From: Candidatus Methanophagales archaeon
GTDB lineage: Archaea; Halobacteriota; Syntropharchaeia; Alkanophagales; Methanospirareceae
Assembly (NCBI GenBank): GCA_025435355.1
Contig: JANJFQ010000003.1
Span: 1-51,216, forward strand
Length of the DNA: 51,216 bases
Reading direction: 5' to 3'
Shown here: positions 8,899 through 17,858 of the stretch, piece by piece
How positions within the stretch are numbered: position 1 is the stretch's first letter
How the letters are laid out: the number at the start of each line of letters is the position of its first letter
Program-made: the position numbers and the translations under genes
The notes under the pieces: generated by a model
Seen by the model: only the letters and a program-made list of their open reading frames with translations
Told to the model about the DNA's origin: nothing
Databases searched by the model: none

Positions 8899-9549
8899 CT
8901 AAAAGAAAGATAAAAAGTCAGCAGACACCCATGCTATTACACTCATCACAAACACAAAAATCGCAAGACATAAAGCAACCCCGTATATCCTTTTATCCCA
9001 TGCTAACACCTTCCTTCCATCCAAAACACTAACAGGGATCATGTTGAAAACAGCCAGTATTGCATTTATTATCACCCCGAACCAGCCTATATCTTTAAAA
9101 ATACCCGGCGGAGCAAGGATGAAAAGAGGTAAGAAAAGAAAAGCCAATGCTATATTCATCATCGGTCCTGCTATCGCTATCTTACCATTTTCTTCTCTCG
9201 TGAGATACGGATTGAAAATCATAACAGCACCGGGTGCCGCAAATATGAAGCCCATAAAAGCTGTTACTATTGCCACGAGCAACATAAAAGGTGCCATCCT
9301 GAACTCAGACCATGCGCCATATCTTTGTGCAACTACTTTATGAGCGAGTTCATGGAAAATGAATGCGAAGCCAACGGTAACCGCGGAAATAATAAAAATG
9401 CGAAAAGTTGAAACTAACAAACCAATATTCATATATCCTTGATGAGGGCGTGCAATAACTATAGTAAAGGCGATAGAAATAGCGAGCCATGCTATCAAAA
9501 GATGCTTTATTTCTGTTTCGCTCGTTTTTATCGGCATTTTACTTGGCAC
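8899..9549 (-). CDS. M50-family intramembrane zinc metalloprotease
   Basis: The 216-residue membrane protein has about five to six membrane segments. The zinc site is AFIFHELAHKVVAQRYG (HExxH) at about residue 65. The second metal-binding motif of the M50/site-2-protease family is seen as NMIPVSVLDGRKVLAW near the C-terminus. It has no PDZ or CBS domain, so it is a minimal form. Substrate unknown. Such proteases release membrane-bound regulators or clear signal peptides in other organisms. Confidence 0.85.
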   Translation of the reverse strand: MPSKMPIKTSETEIKHLLIAWLAISIAFTIVIARPHQGYMNIGLLVSTFRIFIISAVTVGFAFIFHELAHKVVAQRYGAWSEFRMAPFMLLVAIVTAFMGFIFAAPGAVMIFNPYLTREENGKIAIAGPMMNIALAFLFLPLFILAPPGIFKDIGWFGVIINAILAVFNMIPVSVLDGRKVLAWDKRIYGVALCLAIFVFVMSVIAWVSADFLSFF

Positions 9550-9557
9550 TAACCAGA

Positions 9558-9630
9558 TAGCCCGGGACGGATTCGAACCGCCGTCTCGAGGTCCAGAGCC
9601 TCGGATGATTGACCTCTACACTACCGGGCT
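9558..9630 (-). tRNA. tRNA-Gln (anticodon CUG)
   Basis: On the minus strand the acceptor arms AGCCCGG and CCGGGCT pair perfectly. The anticodon stem CGAGG/CCTCG encloses the loop CTCTGGA with anticodon CTG. The T arm holds GGTTCGAATCC. The discriminator is A and CCA is not encoded. There is no intron. Confidence 0.93.
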
Positions 9631-9660
9631 ACTTTCTTATATGTTATTTTTGATATTTTT

Positions 9661-9674
9661 AGGATATAAAAGTG
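9661..9674 (-). promoter_or_regulatory. TATA-box promoter of tRNA-Gln
   Basis: The minus strand reads CACTTTTATATCCT about 35 nt upstream of the tRNA 5' end, at normal archaeal spacing. Confidence 0.55.
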
Positions 9675-9682
9675 ATATACTT

Positions 9683-9713
9683 GTTTACCGCTGAGCACGC
9701 AGAGAACACAGAC
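9683..9713. repeat. Interspersed repeat, GTTTACCGCTGAG...GAGAACACAGA
   Basis: The sequence GTTTACCGCTGAGCACGCAGAGAACACAGA matches a related block at 35137-35172 (GTTTACCGCCGAGATCGCTGAGAACGCTGAGA). Both are intergenic and built from 9-10 bp GCnGAGAAC units. Function unknown. Confidence 0.5.
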
Positions 9714-9730
9714 AGTCAGAAAAATTAGGC

Positions 9731-10537
9731 TCAGACGATTTTTGTCTCCTTCTTCAAACTCTTTGCAAATGTCTCTACCTCGCGAAGCATGTTCTCTTCT
9801 GACCCCAATCCCTCCTCTACTATCCTTATGAATGCACTACCCACGATTGCACCATCTGCGACCTCGCAAACCGTTCTTACATGCTCACGCTTTGAGATAC
9901 CAAATCCAACCGCCAGTGGCACATGTTTATCCCGTGATAATTCCATTTCCTTTATCCCCCCGATAAGTGGGCGTATCGTATCAGAAAGCTTCTCTCTCGC
10001 TCCTGTTACGCCGAGCAGTGATACGACATAAATGAATCCAGACGCAACATCCAGAATCTTAGCCATTCTCTTCTCCGTCGTCGTAGGTGCAATAAGGAAG
10101 ATTAAATTGGTTTCATACCCCTTGCATATTTTTAGTAACGGTTTTGACTCCTCCACAGGCAAATCAGGCACGATTAACCCTTTTATCTCTGCGGATTCGC
10201 AATCGTTCACGAATTGTTCCAGCCCCCTTTGTAACACCAGATTGTAATAAGTAAGGCAAACCTTTTCCACTCCTTTTATTCCCGCAGCGACGTTAAAATA
10301 TAAATCCGGATTCATCCCCGCGTTTAAACTGCTTTCACTCGCTCGCTGTATCGTAATACCATCTGCGATGGGGTCCGAGAAGGGCAAACCGAGCTCTAAA
10401 ATGTCCACTCCGCCTTTTGTTAAAGCATCTGCTATTTTCGAGGTCTCCTCAGCAGTGGGATAACCCGCAGTGATGAACCCTATCAAAGCTTTCTCATTCT
10501 TTTTCTCCAGTTCTTTGAACTTGTTTTCTAAGCTCAT
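9731..10537 (-). CDS. trpA: Tryptophan synthase alpha chain
   Basis: TrpA splits indole-3-glycerol phosphate into indole and glyceraldehyde 3-phosphate. The 268-residue TIM barrel has both catalytic acids in the expected segment: DILELGLPFSDPIADGITIQRASE (Glu of ELG and Asp of ADG). The phosphate-binding GFGISKREHV and GSAFIRIVE segments are also present. It stands alone here with no trpB or other trp genes on either side, which is unusual; the partner must be encoded elsewhere. Confidence 0.93.
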   Translation of the reverse strand: MSLENKFKELEKKNEKALIGFITAGYPTAEETSKIADALTKGGVDILELGLPFSDPIADGITIQRASESSLNAGMNPDLYFNVAAGIKGVEKVCLTYYNLVLQRGLEQFVNDCESAEIKGLIVPDLPVEESKPLLKICKGYETNLIFLIAPTTTEKRMAKILDVASGFIYVVSLLGVTGAREKLSDTIRPLIGGIKEMELSRDKHVPLAVGFGISKREHVRTVCEVADGAIVGSAFIRIVEEGLGSEENMLREVETFAKSLKKETKIV

Positions 10538-10584
10538 CCCTTCATCAACGTACCATGTATAATAAAAAAGAGTGGGGTTATTTA

Positions 10585-10854
10585 TTATTTTTTTATTGCA
10601 ACTTCCAATATGTCTCCGATAAACGTGCCAAATATGAATACAATTACTAGGAATACCACATTTATAAATATTCCGATTGCACCCGCCGCAAAGAGGAAGA
10701 GCCCGCCCACGAAAAACCCGATAATCCCGAATACTATCCCAAGAATAATACCGTACACAATACCCTTTTTGAAAAGTTCCCAGCGCTTTTCCTTCCCGGG
10801 TTTCGTGTATCCGTATACCAATCCTATAATAAACGCAAGTATCGCTAATATCAT
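10585..10854 (-). CDS. Small glycine-rich membrane protein (3 TM)
   Basis: I choose the ATG at 10854 (MILAILAFIIGLVYGYTKPGKEKRW) over the ORF-track start because the upstream 35 residues are not protein-like and a TTTGGAG ribosome binding site precedes it. The 89 residues form about three hydrophobic helices with glycine-zipper spacing (GIILGIVFGIIGFFVGGLF). I do not recognise a named family; similar short proteins of unknown role are common in methanogen-related archaea. Confidence 0.6.
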   Translation of the reverse strand: MILAILAFIIGLVYGYTKPGKEKRWELFKKGIVYGIILGIVFGIIGFFVGGLFLFAAGAIGIFINVVFLVIVFIFGTFIGDILEVAIKK

Positions 10855-10955
10855 TTTTTCGACTCCAAAGATTTTACATGTGAGGAGGTATATAAACTTT
10901 TCGAAATGTTCCCTTGGACAGGCAGATGAAAATTTCGCCTGACGGCGACAATGAA

Positions 10956-12239
10956 TCAAAAAATCTTCCTGCTCTTCGCCTTCGCACCCATCCCCTCCTC
11001 TATCCGCAACAATTGATTGTATTTACATGTCCTCTCGCTTCTTGCAGGTGCGCCTGTTTTTATTATCTCTGCGTTTATTGCAACCGCGAAATCTGCGATA
11101 AGCGTATCCTCTGTCTCGCCTGACCTATGGCTGACTACTTTCTTATATCCGTTCTCAGAAGCCAATATAACGGCATTCAGAGTTTCTGAAATAGTGCCTA
11201 TTTGATTCAACTTCAGCAGGATTGCATTTGCCGCTTTTTTCTTTATCCCCTCTCTAAGTCGCTTGACATTCGTCACGAACAGGTCATCGCCTACTATTAT
11301 GTTCCGCGGCAGCTTAGCCGTGAGTTCCGCAAATAACTCGAATGAATCCTCTTCAAAAGGGTCTTCTATCAATTCTATCGGATATTTCTCCACGAGGGCT
11401 CGATAGAAGTCAATTAGTTCATAGCCGTCTTTCTCCATGCCGTCTATCATGTATTTTCGCTTCGCAGAGTCGAAGAAAGAAGAAGCCGCGGCATCCATGC
11501 CCAACCGTATTTCAGCTTCAGAATAACCCGCTTCTGTTATCGCTTCTGTTATCGCATCTAATGCCTGAGCCGTCTCACGCATAGGTGGTGCATAGCCACC
11601 TTCATCCCCTACATTCGTGGCTATCTTACCGTATTTTTCCGCTAACACTTTTTTAAGTGCGTGATAAGTCTCAACGCCAGCTCTTAAATTATCGCTGAAC
11701 CTGTCAAAACCTACGGGTAGAATAATAAACTCCTGTATGCTCAGCTCGTTACCCGCATGCTTACCGCCGTTTATCACGTTCATCATCGGCACAGGAAGCT
11801 CATACCGCAGCACCGTCCCCGCGACATCCTCACAGATATATGCAAAGAGCGGTTTTTTTAACGAATCCGCTGCCGCTTTACAAACAGCCATCGAGGTTCC
11901 AAGAATAGAATTTGCACCCAATCTCGACTTGTTTTCCGTTCCGTCCAACGTTATTAGTCGCTCATCTATTTCTTTTTGTTCAAGAGCATTCTTTCCAATT
12001 AGCTCGTTTTTTATCACCGTATTAACGACCTTAACAGCTTTAAGAGCGCCTTTACCACCATATCTTTTCTTGTCACCGTCTCGTTTCTCCCACGCCTCTT
12101 TACTTCCGGTAGATGCCCCTGAAGGCACACTCGCTCTGCCAAATCCGTTCTCTGTATGCACTTCTACTTCTACGGTCGGATTTCCACGAGAATCCAAAAT
12201 CTCTCTTCCTTTTATTTCCTCTATCTCTATTATGCTCAT
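10956..12239 (-). CDS. eno: Enolase
   Basis: Enolase interconverts 2-phosphoglycerate and phosphoenolpyruvate. The 427 residues match the family. It opens with IKGREILDSRGNPTVEVEV and has GASTGSKEAWEKRD, metal-binding acids in GMDAAASSF, LIEDPFEEDSF and GDDLFVTN, and the catalytic lysine/serine region KLNQIGTISETLNA and VSHRSGETED. Archaeal eno often lies with rpoK and rps2. Those neighbours are absent here. Confidence 0.95.
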   Translation of the reverse strand: MSIIEIEEIKGREILDSRGNPTVEVEVHTENGFGRASVPSGASTGSKEAWEKRDGDKKRYGGKGALKAVKVVNTVIKNELIGKNALEQKEIDERLITLDGTENKSRLGANSILGTSMAVCKAAADSLKKPLFAYICEDVAGTVLRYELPVPMMNVINGGKHAGNELSIQEFIILPVGFDRFSDNLRAGVETYHALKKVLAEKYGKIATNVGDEGGYAPPMRETAQALDAITEAITEAGYSEAEIRLGMDAAASSFFDSAKRKYMIDGMEKDGYELIDFYRALVEKYPIELIEDPFEEDSFELFAELTAKLPRNIIVGDDLFVTNVKRLREGIKKKAANAILLKLNQIGTISETLNAVILASENGYKKVVSHRSGETEDTLIADFAVAINAEIIKTGAPARSERTCKYNQLLRIEEGMGAKAKSRKIF

Positions 12240-12308
12240 AGTTGTTTCACCTCTTGCTAACGATAATTAATACATGTTTCCCTGTTATTTTTCCTTCTTT
12301 CATTTCAT

Positions 12309-12404
12309 TCATCTCCTGATCTCAATTACAGGGTTTGTTTTTGGAGCTTCTATGATAACCTCTTCTCCTCCATCCACGATTCCTATGCACATGAGCAATG
12401 CCAT
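12309..12404 (-). other. Possible small hydrophobic ORF remnant between toxin locus and enolase
   Basis: Between the immunity gene and enolase the minus strand keeps an open frame that reads AAAIVCAMALLMCIGIVDGGEEVIIEAPK and stops after VIEIRR. From the ATG at 12404 it gives 31 residues. It looks like a signal peptide with a few mature residues, similar in style to the start of the neighbouring secreted toxin. No convincing ribosome binding site is seen, so it may be a remnant. Confidence 0.25.
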
Positions 12405-12433
12405 GGCACATACAATTGCTGCTGCTTGCTTGC

Positions 12434-12973
12434 TTACTTTCCTAAATAATCAGTCCATGCTTTCTCACATTCTTTCTTTCTTTTTACAATACTCTGAAAT
12501 TCCCAGTCATCTGCTATTTTTAGATTTTTCTCACGCATGAAGTTTATAAAATAATTTGCTTTATCTAAGACCTCTGTTACAAAGTCTTCCAGAGGTACTG
12601 CAATAGGCTTTCCCTTGCCACCCATTTTTTTGTCGAAAATTGGACCACCAGTTTTCGCATCTAAGTTTGGAGCTCCCGCTGCCATATAATGTACAGTCAC
12701 ATCAACTAAATTGCCATGGCGTTTGAATACAAAATCAAAGGGATTATCAAGTATAGAACATCTAACTTCATTTGTTGTTCCAATAATGGTCGGTAATGCT
12801 TTTAGCCATCTGTCAAATACGGAAAAATAGTGATCACTGACAATAGACTCTGATTTACTTTCATCATGTTTTGTTATATTAATGCCATTACATATCACCA
12901 CCACGGGTCCTCCTACATATTCGTTATAGTTATCAAATCCTTCCATAAAAATTTTTAATTTAAATTTTTTCAT
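12434..12973 (-). CDS. Probable immunity protein for the EndoU-like toxin
   Basis: I place the start at 12973 (MKKFKLKIFMEGFDNYNEY), preceded by a GGTGAAAAT site, 10 nt after the toxin stop; the ORF-track start lies inside the toxin gene. The 179-residue soluble protein has no signal peptide, matching a cytosolic immunity role. It contains a central hydrophobic-strand region (GPVVVICNGINI) and an acidic/aromatic C-terminal helix. I do not recognise the family. The assignment rests on its position just downstream of a secreted nuclease-toxin gene, in the same direction and short of any other partner. Confidence 0.5.
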   Translation of the reverse strand: MKKFKLKIFMEGFDNYNEYVGGPVVVICNGINITKHDESKSESIVSDHYFSVFDRWLKALPTIIGTTNEVRCSILDNPFDFVFKRHGNLVDVTVHYMAAGAPNLDAKTGGPIFDKKMGGKGKPIAVPLEDFVTEVLDKANYFINFMREKNLKIADDWEFQSIVKRKKECEKAWTDYLGK

Positions 12974-12983
12974 ATTTTCACCT

Positions 12984-14984
12984 TTATTTACCCCATGGCC
13001 ATCTGACACCAAGACCCTCCTTTGGGAATGCTGTTGTAACTCCCCTCCCTTTCTCGATTATCCCCATTTCATCAACTCCGTTATTAAAACCGTGATCTAT
13101 GGGTCTGAATATGATTTTAGTTACATCTTGAGGATCTGGAGTACCCTTTTCTAACCCAGCCTCGATCATTTCTTCGACTTCATCCCAATCCATTCCTTCA
13201 GGGAATAGAGAAGTACCCCGCTCTGGAGAGCCATCTATATGTTTAAACTGGATATGTTTCTTTCCAAAACCGGGTTTCCATACACCATCAACAAAATAAT
13301 CTTCCTTACCAACTTTTATGACTGTTGTATCACTTACAACTTCGGTTCCGGCTTTAACACTCCTACTTGGAGCTTTCAACATCCTAACTAGCTGTTCTTC
13401 CCCAGCAGTTATATCGATGGGATCAATCCCCGTCCCCCTCACATATACCGCCAACTTCTCGGGATTAACCTTATTCATGTCAATGACATTCCACTCCACA
13501 CCCTTCGATGTTATCTCAACAATTTCTTCCTTATACTGCTTCACCAACGTATTAACAAACCCTTCGCCATGCTTCTTAAATATCTTCGCTAATCCTTTCT
13601 GTGCATCATCACCCCATTCTTTCAATGCTTTTCTGCCAATCTCTGACTTTGCCATCCACTCTGCTGTATCATCGGACATCTCAGCCAAGTTTTTACCTGC
13701 TCTATCAGCTTTACCCTTCCCTAAACTTTCCAGAAGTCCTTTCCCAGTTTGCTTATCAACGTTCTTTAAAGCCTTATTCCACCCATTTAGAGCCGGTTGA
13801 CTTAATTCATCCCACCACGGGACGTAATGTATGATGCCCAATTTAAATCCAACATCATCAAACCATTTAACCGTCCAACTGACACCACCTTTAACATATT
13901 CTACGGTACCATTTGCCTTTGTTTTTATAACCCGTCCCGTCTCGCCAATATCATCCACAAATTTTAGAGCACGACCTTTCCCAACGACCATAGCCAGGCC
14001 GTGACCAACAAATCCAGCAGGTATAAATGGAGATACAGCATCGCCAACAAGCATCGCCTCCTCGAACTTACACCTATCCGCAGCGGGTCCAGCATTCTCG
14101 CGGATTTCAGCAACACAGTTCCTTGTGTCACCAACACAGCCTTTTATCGCATTTACACATTGCGGAACGCCAAAAGAATCCTCTTCCTGGAACACGCACT
14201 TGCAGAACTCTTCCGTGCTCCATGCAACTGAAGCAACGTCAATAACAGCCATCGCAACAGCCACAGGCGCTATTTCAGGTGTAAAATCGTCAATTCGTGA
14301 GAAATTGGAGCAGTCGCCTTTTGATTGCGCCACACGCGATTCACCGGGCAGTGTTGCAATGAAATTAACAACTTCTTTTGATTCGTCCACGGTTATATCC
14401 CGCGATTTCTGATAATCTCCTTCGTAATCCAGATTCGTTATCCTGTATCTTATGTCTATGTGGTGATTGCCGTATGGGACATCCTCGATGTATGCATACC
14501 CAAAAGGATTGGTCAATGCCCTTTCTTCCCCATCCACATACACATAAACGTTCGCTACTGGATAGCCATTGATATTATCCACGTTTACCTGAAGGTCGCC
14601 TCTATGCGTGTCGCAGTCACAACCACCGGAATCACAACCCGCCTCGCTAAAACAATACCCTTCTTCATAACAGTAGTAATGCTCATTGTCTATCTCACAG
14701 CCGCACCCACTAAGAGTACCGCTACATGAGGGAGTGCATGAGTTGGGATAGCCAGATGGATTACATTCACCACCAGCATGGAAATAACAGGTTACCGTGC
14801 TTGTTGATAAGGTTGTGTAATCAGGTGTACTATCAACAGAATCTGAATGTATGTTTATTGGACTTTCAGATGTTACAGTCTCGCCACCCGACACTATGCC
14901 GCCGAAGAGCTGCGAACCCAGTAGTAACGCTATAATAAAAATCCCTATAATCGTATCCATCGCTTTGCTTTTTTCGCCTTTCAA
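12984..14984 (-). CDS. Secreted polymorphic-toxin-like protein with C-terminal EndoU/BECR-like nuclease domain
   Basis: The 666-residue protein starts with a signal peptide/TM (MDTIIGIFIIALLLGSQLFGG). A cysteine-rich region at about 60-125 follows, then a carboxypeptidase-regulatory-like beta domain at about 130-210 (VYVDGEERALTNPFGYAYIEDVPYG) and a long linker region. The last 92 residues, KKHIQFKHIDGSPERGTSLFPEGMDWDEVEEMI to VTTAFPKEG, have the two histidines, the F-P-x-G-M-x-x-x-E-I-like helix and the T-A-F/Y-P end that typify bacterial EndoU-like (BECR-fold) RNase toxins. The architecture (export signal, variable middle, C-terminal nuclease, small downstream gene) is that of a polymorphic toxin. 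The ORF start may be a few codons downstream at MDTII. Confidence 0.65.
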   Translation of the reverse strand: MKGEKSKAMDTIIGIFIIALLLGSQLFGGIVSGGETVTSESPINIHSDSVDSTPDYTTLSTSTVTCYFHAGGECNPSGYPNSCTPSCSGTLSGCGCEIDNEHYYCYEEGYCFSEAGCDSGGCDCDTHRGDLQVNVDNINGYPVANVYVYVDGEERALTNPFGYAYIEDVPYGNHHIDIRYRITNLDYEGDYQKSRDITVDESKEVVNFIATLPGESRVAQSKGDCSNFSRIDDFTPEIAPVAVAMAVIDVASVAWSTEEFCKCVFQEEDSFGVPQCVNAIKGCVGDTRNCVAEIRENAGPAADRCKFEEAMLVGDAVSPFIPAGFVGHGLAMVVGKGRALKFVDDIGETGRVIKTKANGTVEYVKGGVSWTVKWFDDVGFKLGIIHYVPWWDELSQPALNGWNKALKNVDKQTGKGLLESLGKGKADRAGKNLAEMSDDTAEWMAKSEIGRKALKEWGDDAQKGLAKIFKKHGEGFVNTLVKQYKEEIVEITSKGVEWNVIDMNKVNPEKLAVYVRGTGIDPIDITAGEEQLVRMLKAPSRSVKAGTEVVSDTTVIKVGKEDYFVDGVWKPGFGKKHIQFKHIDGSPERGTSLFPEGMDWDEVEEMIEAGLEKGTPDPQDVTKIIFRPIDHGFNNGVDEMGIIEKGRGVTTAFPKEGLGVRWPWGK

Positions 14985-15058
14985 TTATCTTATCATGCCT
15001 CCTTATCCTGGTTTGACGGAACAACGGCAGTTTGACTTAGGGTAAGGGAAGAAAATCA

Positions 15059-15077
15059 GGTATATAAAATTTTCGAT
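15059..15077 (-). promoter_or_regulatory. Promoter of the toxin-immunity operon
   Basis: The minus strand reads ATCGAAAATTTTATATACC, a BRE plus TATA box matching other promoters in the window, about 75 nt upstream of the toxin start. It is divergent from serA. Confidence 0.55.
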
Positions 15078-15174
15078 TCGTTTATTTATCCTTCTACTTT
15101 TATATTTATATTTCGTATCGTGCAACATATATTTTCTACGAGCCCAAAAAAGAAAAGAAGGAGATTTATCATAG

Positions 15175-16815
15175 ATGAAAGAAAGCGGGGAAGAAACAGA
15201 AAAGACGAAAAAGGTGCTTGTAACAGACCATATTTCTGAAGAGGGTATAAGAAAGCTGCGGGAGTTTGCAGAAGTTGATATTGAATTAGAATTGAGCAAG
15301 GAAGAATTAACGGAGCGTATTGGGGGCTATGATGCGTTAATCGTGAGAAGTGGCACGAAAGTGACGAAGGAAATAATAGAAGCAGGCGGCCGATTAAAGG
15401 TAATAGGCAGAGCAGGTGTCGGCGTGGACAACATAGATGTGGAAACTGCGACGGAAAAAGGAATAATGGTGGTGAATGCGCCAGAAGCAAATACTATATC
15501 TGCGGCGGAACACACCATTGCAATGCTGCTCAGCCTTTCGAGAAAAATACCGGCTGCGAATGTGTTGCTGAAATCAAGGAAGTGGGAGAGAAAAAAGCAC
15601 ATGGGTGTGGAAGTAAATGGCAAGGTATTAGGCATAATAGGTCTGGGAAGAGTGGGAAGTGAGGTAGCGAAGAGGGGGAAAGGGCTTGGGATGAGAGTCG
15701 TTGCTTATGACCCTTTCATCTCATTGGAGAGTGCGAGAGAACTTGGAATTACTCTTTTAAGCATTACTGAGGTTCTTTCTGTCGCTGATTTTATATCGCT
15801 GCATACTCCACTGACAAAGGACACGCATCACCTGATAGGTAATAAAGAGTTCGAGTTGATGAAAGATGGCGTTCGTGTGATAAATTGTGCTCGTGGAGGA
15901 ATAATAGATGAGGATGCACTGAAGGATGCGATAAAGAGTGGTAAAATAGCAGGAGCGGCCTTGGATGTTTTTGAGCACGAGCCACCCGATGAAAGTGAAT
16001 TAGTGCAAATGGAAGAAGTAATTGTTACGCCTCATCTGGGTGCATCCACGGAGGAAGCACAGAGGGCTGCTGCTGTGGTTATTGCTGAGGAGGTAATAAC
16101 CGCATTGAAGAACAAGCCTGTGAGGAATGCCGTGAACATGATATACGTCGAAGTGGATTTGATGGACGCTATAAAGCCCTATTTAGTATTAGCAGAGAAA
16201 CTCGGACGGCTCTCAGCACAGCTCATACCAAAATCGAATAGGCTTGAGCAATTTAACGTTTCTTATAAAGGAGAAATAGGAATGGCAACACACAGCATAG
16301 GGAAAAACACGAGATTGATAACCGTAGCAATGCTGAAGAGCTTTCTATCGTGGTTCACCGATGGTGTGAATTATGTGAATGCCGAGGCAATAGCGAAGAA
16401 ATTTGGGATAAAAGTCACGGAAAGCAAGACCGAGGACGTTGAAAATTTCTCCTCACTGATTAGCATTACAACGACCACGCGGATAGAAGATGAAGGAAAA
16501 AAAAGGACCGTTGCAGGCACACTCTTTGGAATAGACGATCCAAGAATAGTGAAAATAGACGGGTTCAGGGTGGATGCATCTCCTTCTGGTTACATGCTTA
16601 TATGCTCCTTCCTCGATAAACCGCGGGTGATAGGTCCTGTTTGCATGATTTTAGGCGACCGCGGCATAAACATAGCAGGGATGCAGGTGGGAAGGGAGAA
16701 AGTAGGAGGTGAAGCGGTTATGGTGCTTAATGTGGATAGTAGCGTTAGTGAGGATATAATGGAAGAGATGGAAAAGGTGAAGAACATATTTGATGTTAAG
16801 CTTGTGAAGCTGTAA
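15175..16815 (+). CDS. serA: D-3-phosphoglycerate dehydrogenase
   Basis: SerA oxidises 3-phosphoglycerate, the first step of serine synthesis. The 546 residues contain the NAD-binding GKVLGIIGLGRVGSEVAKR at about residue 145, the catalytic arginine in INCARGGIIDEDAL, the glutamate in FEHEPPDES and the histidine in VTPHLGASTEEAQ. They continue through the intervening domain into a C-terminal ACT domain (IGPVCMILGDRGINIAGMQVGR), the usual serine-sensing module of the long form. A GGAG site precedes the ATG. Confidence 0.95.
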   Translation: MKESGEETEKTKKVLVTDHISEEGIRKLREFAEVDIELELSKEELTERIGGYDALIVRSGTKVTKEIIEAGGRLKVIGRAGVGVDNIDVETATEKGIMVVNAPEANTISAAEHTIAMLLSLSRKIPAANVLLKSRKWERKKHMGVEVNGKVLGIIGLGRVGSEVAKRGKGLGMRVVAYDPFISLESARELGITLLSITEVLSVADFISLHTPLTKDTHHLIGNKEFELMKDGVRVINCARGGIIDEDALKDAIKSGKIAGAALDVFEHEPPDESELVQMEEVIVTPHLGASTEEAQRAAAVVIAEEVITALKNKPVRNAVNMIYVEVDLMDAIKPYLVLAEKLGRLSAQLIPKSNRLEQFNVSYKGEIGMATHSIGKNTRLITVAMLKSFLSWFTDGVNYVNAEAIAKKFGIKVTESKTEDVENFSSLISITTTTRIEDEGKKRTVAGTLFGIDDPRIVKIDGFRVDASPSGYMLICSFLDKPRVIGPVCMILGDRGINIAGMQVGREKVGGEAVMVLNVDSSVSEDIMEEMEKVKNIFDVKLVKL

Positions 16816-16869
16816 AATTAAACATACAAAAGTCTTATTCTTTTTAAGAAAAGGTTTGTTGAGGTAAGA

Positions 16870-17220
16870 ATGAAAAAGAGAAGAAAGCCAAAATTCGAGA
16901 GGTATGGATGGTGGAAAAAGAAGAAGTTGAGTAAGAGCTGGAGAAGACCTCGTGGGCATGATAACAAGATGAGAGAGCATATAGCGGCGAAGGGCGCGAT
17001 GGTGAAAGCAGGATATAGGAGAAAGAAGGAAGAAAGGGGGATACTTCCGTCTGGCGTGCGAGAAGTGCTTGTTTCCAATACGAATGACCTTACTAAGGCA
17101 GAGGTTGCAATTGATGGAATAGCTGTGCGGATAGCATCTTCCGTTGGAAGGAGAAAAAGGGAACAAATAGAAGAGGAAGCGGGAACGCTTGGTATAAGGG
17201 TGCTTAATCCTAAGCATTAG
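16870..17220 (+). CDS. rpl32e: 50S ribosomal protein L32e
   Basis: The 116-residue, very basic protein matches archaeal/eukaryal L32: FERYGWWKKKKLSKSWRRPRGHDNKMREH, then SGVREVLVSNTNDLTKAE and the C-terminal IASSVGRRKREQIEEEAGTLGIRVLNP. In most archaea this gene lies in the spc ribosomal operon. Here it is isolated between serA and a recombinase gene, so the operon has been broken up in this lineage. Confidence 0.92.
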   Translation: MKKRRKPKFERYGWWKKKKLSKSWRRPRGHDNKMREHIAAKGAMVKAGYRRKKEERGILPSGVREVLVSNTNDLTKAEVAIDGIAVRIASSVGRRKREQIEEEAGTLGIRVLNPKH

Positions 17221-17253
17221 AACGCAAATAAAGAGGAATTTTAATTAAAAGCA

Positions 17254-17829
17254 ATGCCAAAAAGAGCTCCTGACCCCATTACCGAGGAAGAGCTAAACAA
17301 AATCTTGGATGCTGCTATCGTGAATGATAGAGACTATCTGATATTAAGGCTACTTGCAAGAACTGGCATCCGTATAGGCGAGCTTTACGGTGTCTATAAG
17401 TGCGAGCGCGGGGAATGGATATACGGGATACAGAAGAAAGACATTGACTTCCGCAACAAAAGGCTGTGGGTATATTCGTTGAAGCAGAAGAGATATGTAA
17501 GAAGAGAGGTCCTTGCTGACGATGCCACTATGGTGTTGTTGAAGAGATACACAGAAAAGATGAAGCCCGAGGATTATGTTTTCAGAAGCATCTCGTATAG
17601 ACAAATTCAGAGGCTGCCGAAGAAGTATGCCCTGCAAGCAGGTGTAGATAAAAACGTGTCATGCCATTCCCTTCGACACTTCTTTATCACGCATTCCTGG
17701 AGAAAAGGGATAGACATTGCCAGACTCCAATACCTCGCAGGCCATGCTGACTTGAAAACCACAATGATATACACGCATGTGACGACAGAGGATGTGGAGA
17801 AAAAATATCGTGAGATATACGAGGAATAG
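17254..17829 (+). CDS. Compact tyrosine recombinase/integrase
   Basis: The 191 residues cover almost only the catalytic domain of the Xer/phage integrase family. Seen are the first catalytic arginine in LLARTGIRIGELYG, the box II HSLRHFFITHSWRKG (HxxR), LAGHADLKTTMIYTHV with the third histidine, and the tyrosine nucleophile. The N-terminal core-binding (SAM-like) domain is reduced to about 25 residues. It may be an XerA-like housekeeping recombinase or an integrase left by a mobile element. It ends 90 nt from the pupylation-like operon, facing it. Confidence 0.85.
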   Translation: MPKRAPDPITEEELNKILDAAIVNDRDYLILRLLARTGIRIGELYGVYKCERGEWIYGIQKKDIDFRNKRLWVYSLKQKRYVRREVLADDATMVLLKRYTEKMKPEDYVFRSISYRQIQRLPKKYALQAGVDKNVSCHSLRHFFITHSWRKGIDIARLQYLAGHADLKTTMIYTHVTTEDVEKKYREIYEE

Positions 17830-17858
17830 GTTGTTATAAGCTACCCGTTTGTTATGGT

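Noticed and set aside
12274-12540. Plus-strand ORF of 88 codons beside enolase
   Set aside because: It runs antisense into the immunity gene and has a low-complexity translation; no start signal is seen.
17254-17829. The recombinase taken as proof that the Pup-like operon is a mobile island
   Set aside because: No attachment-site repeats, tRNA target or other phage genes are seen at the borders, and the recombinase may be a housekeeping XerA type.
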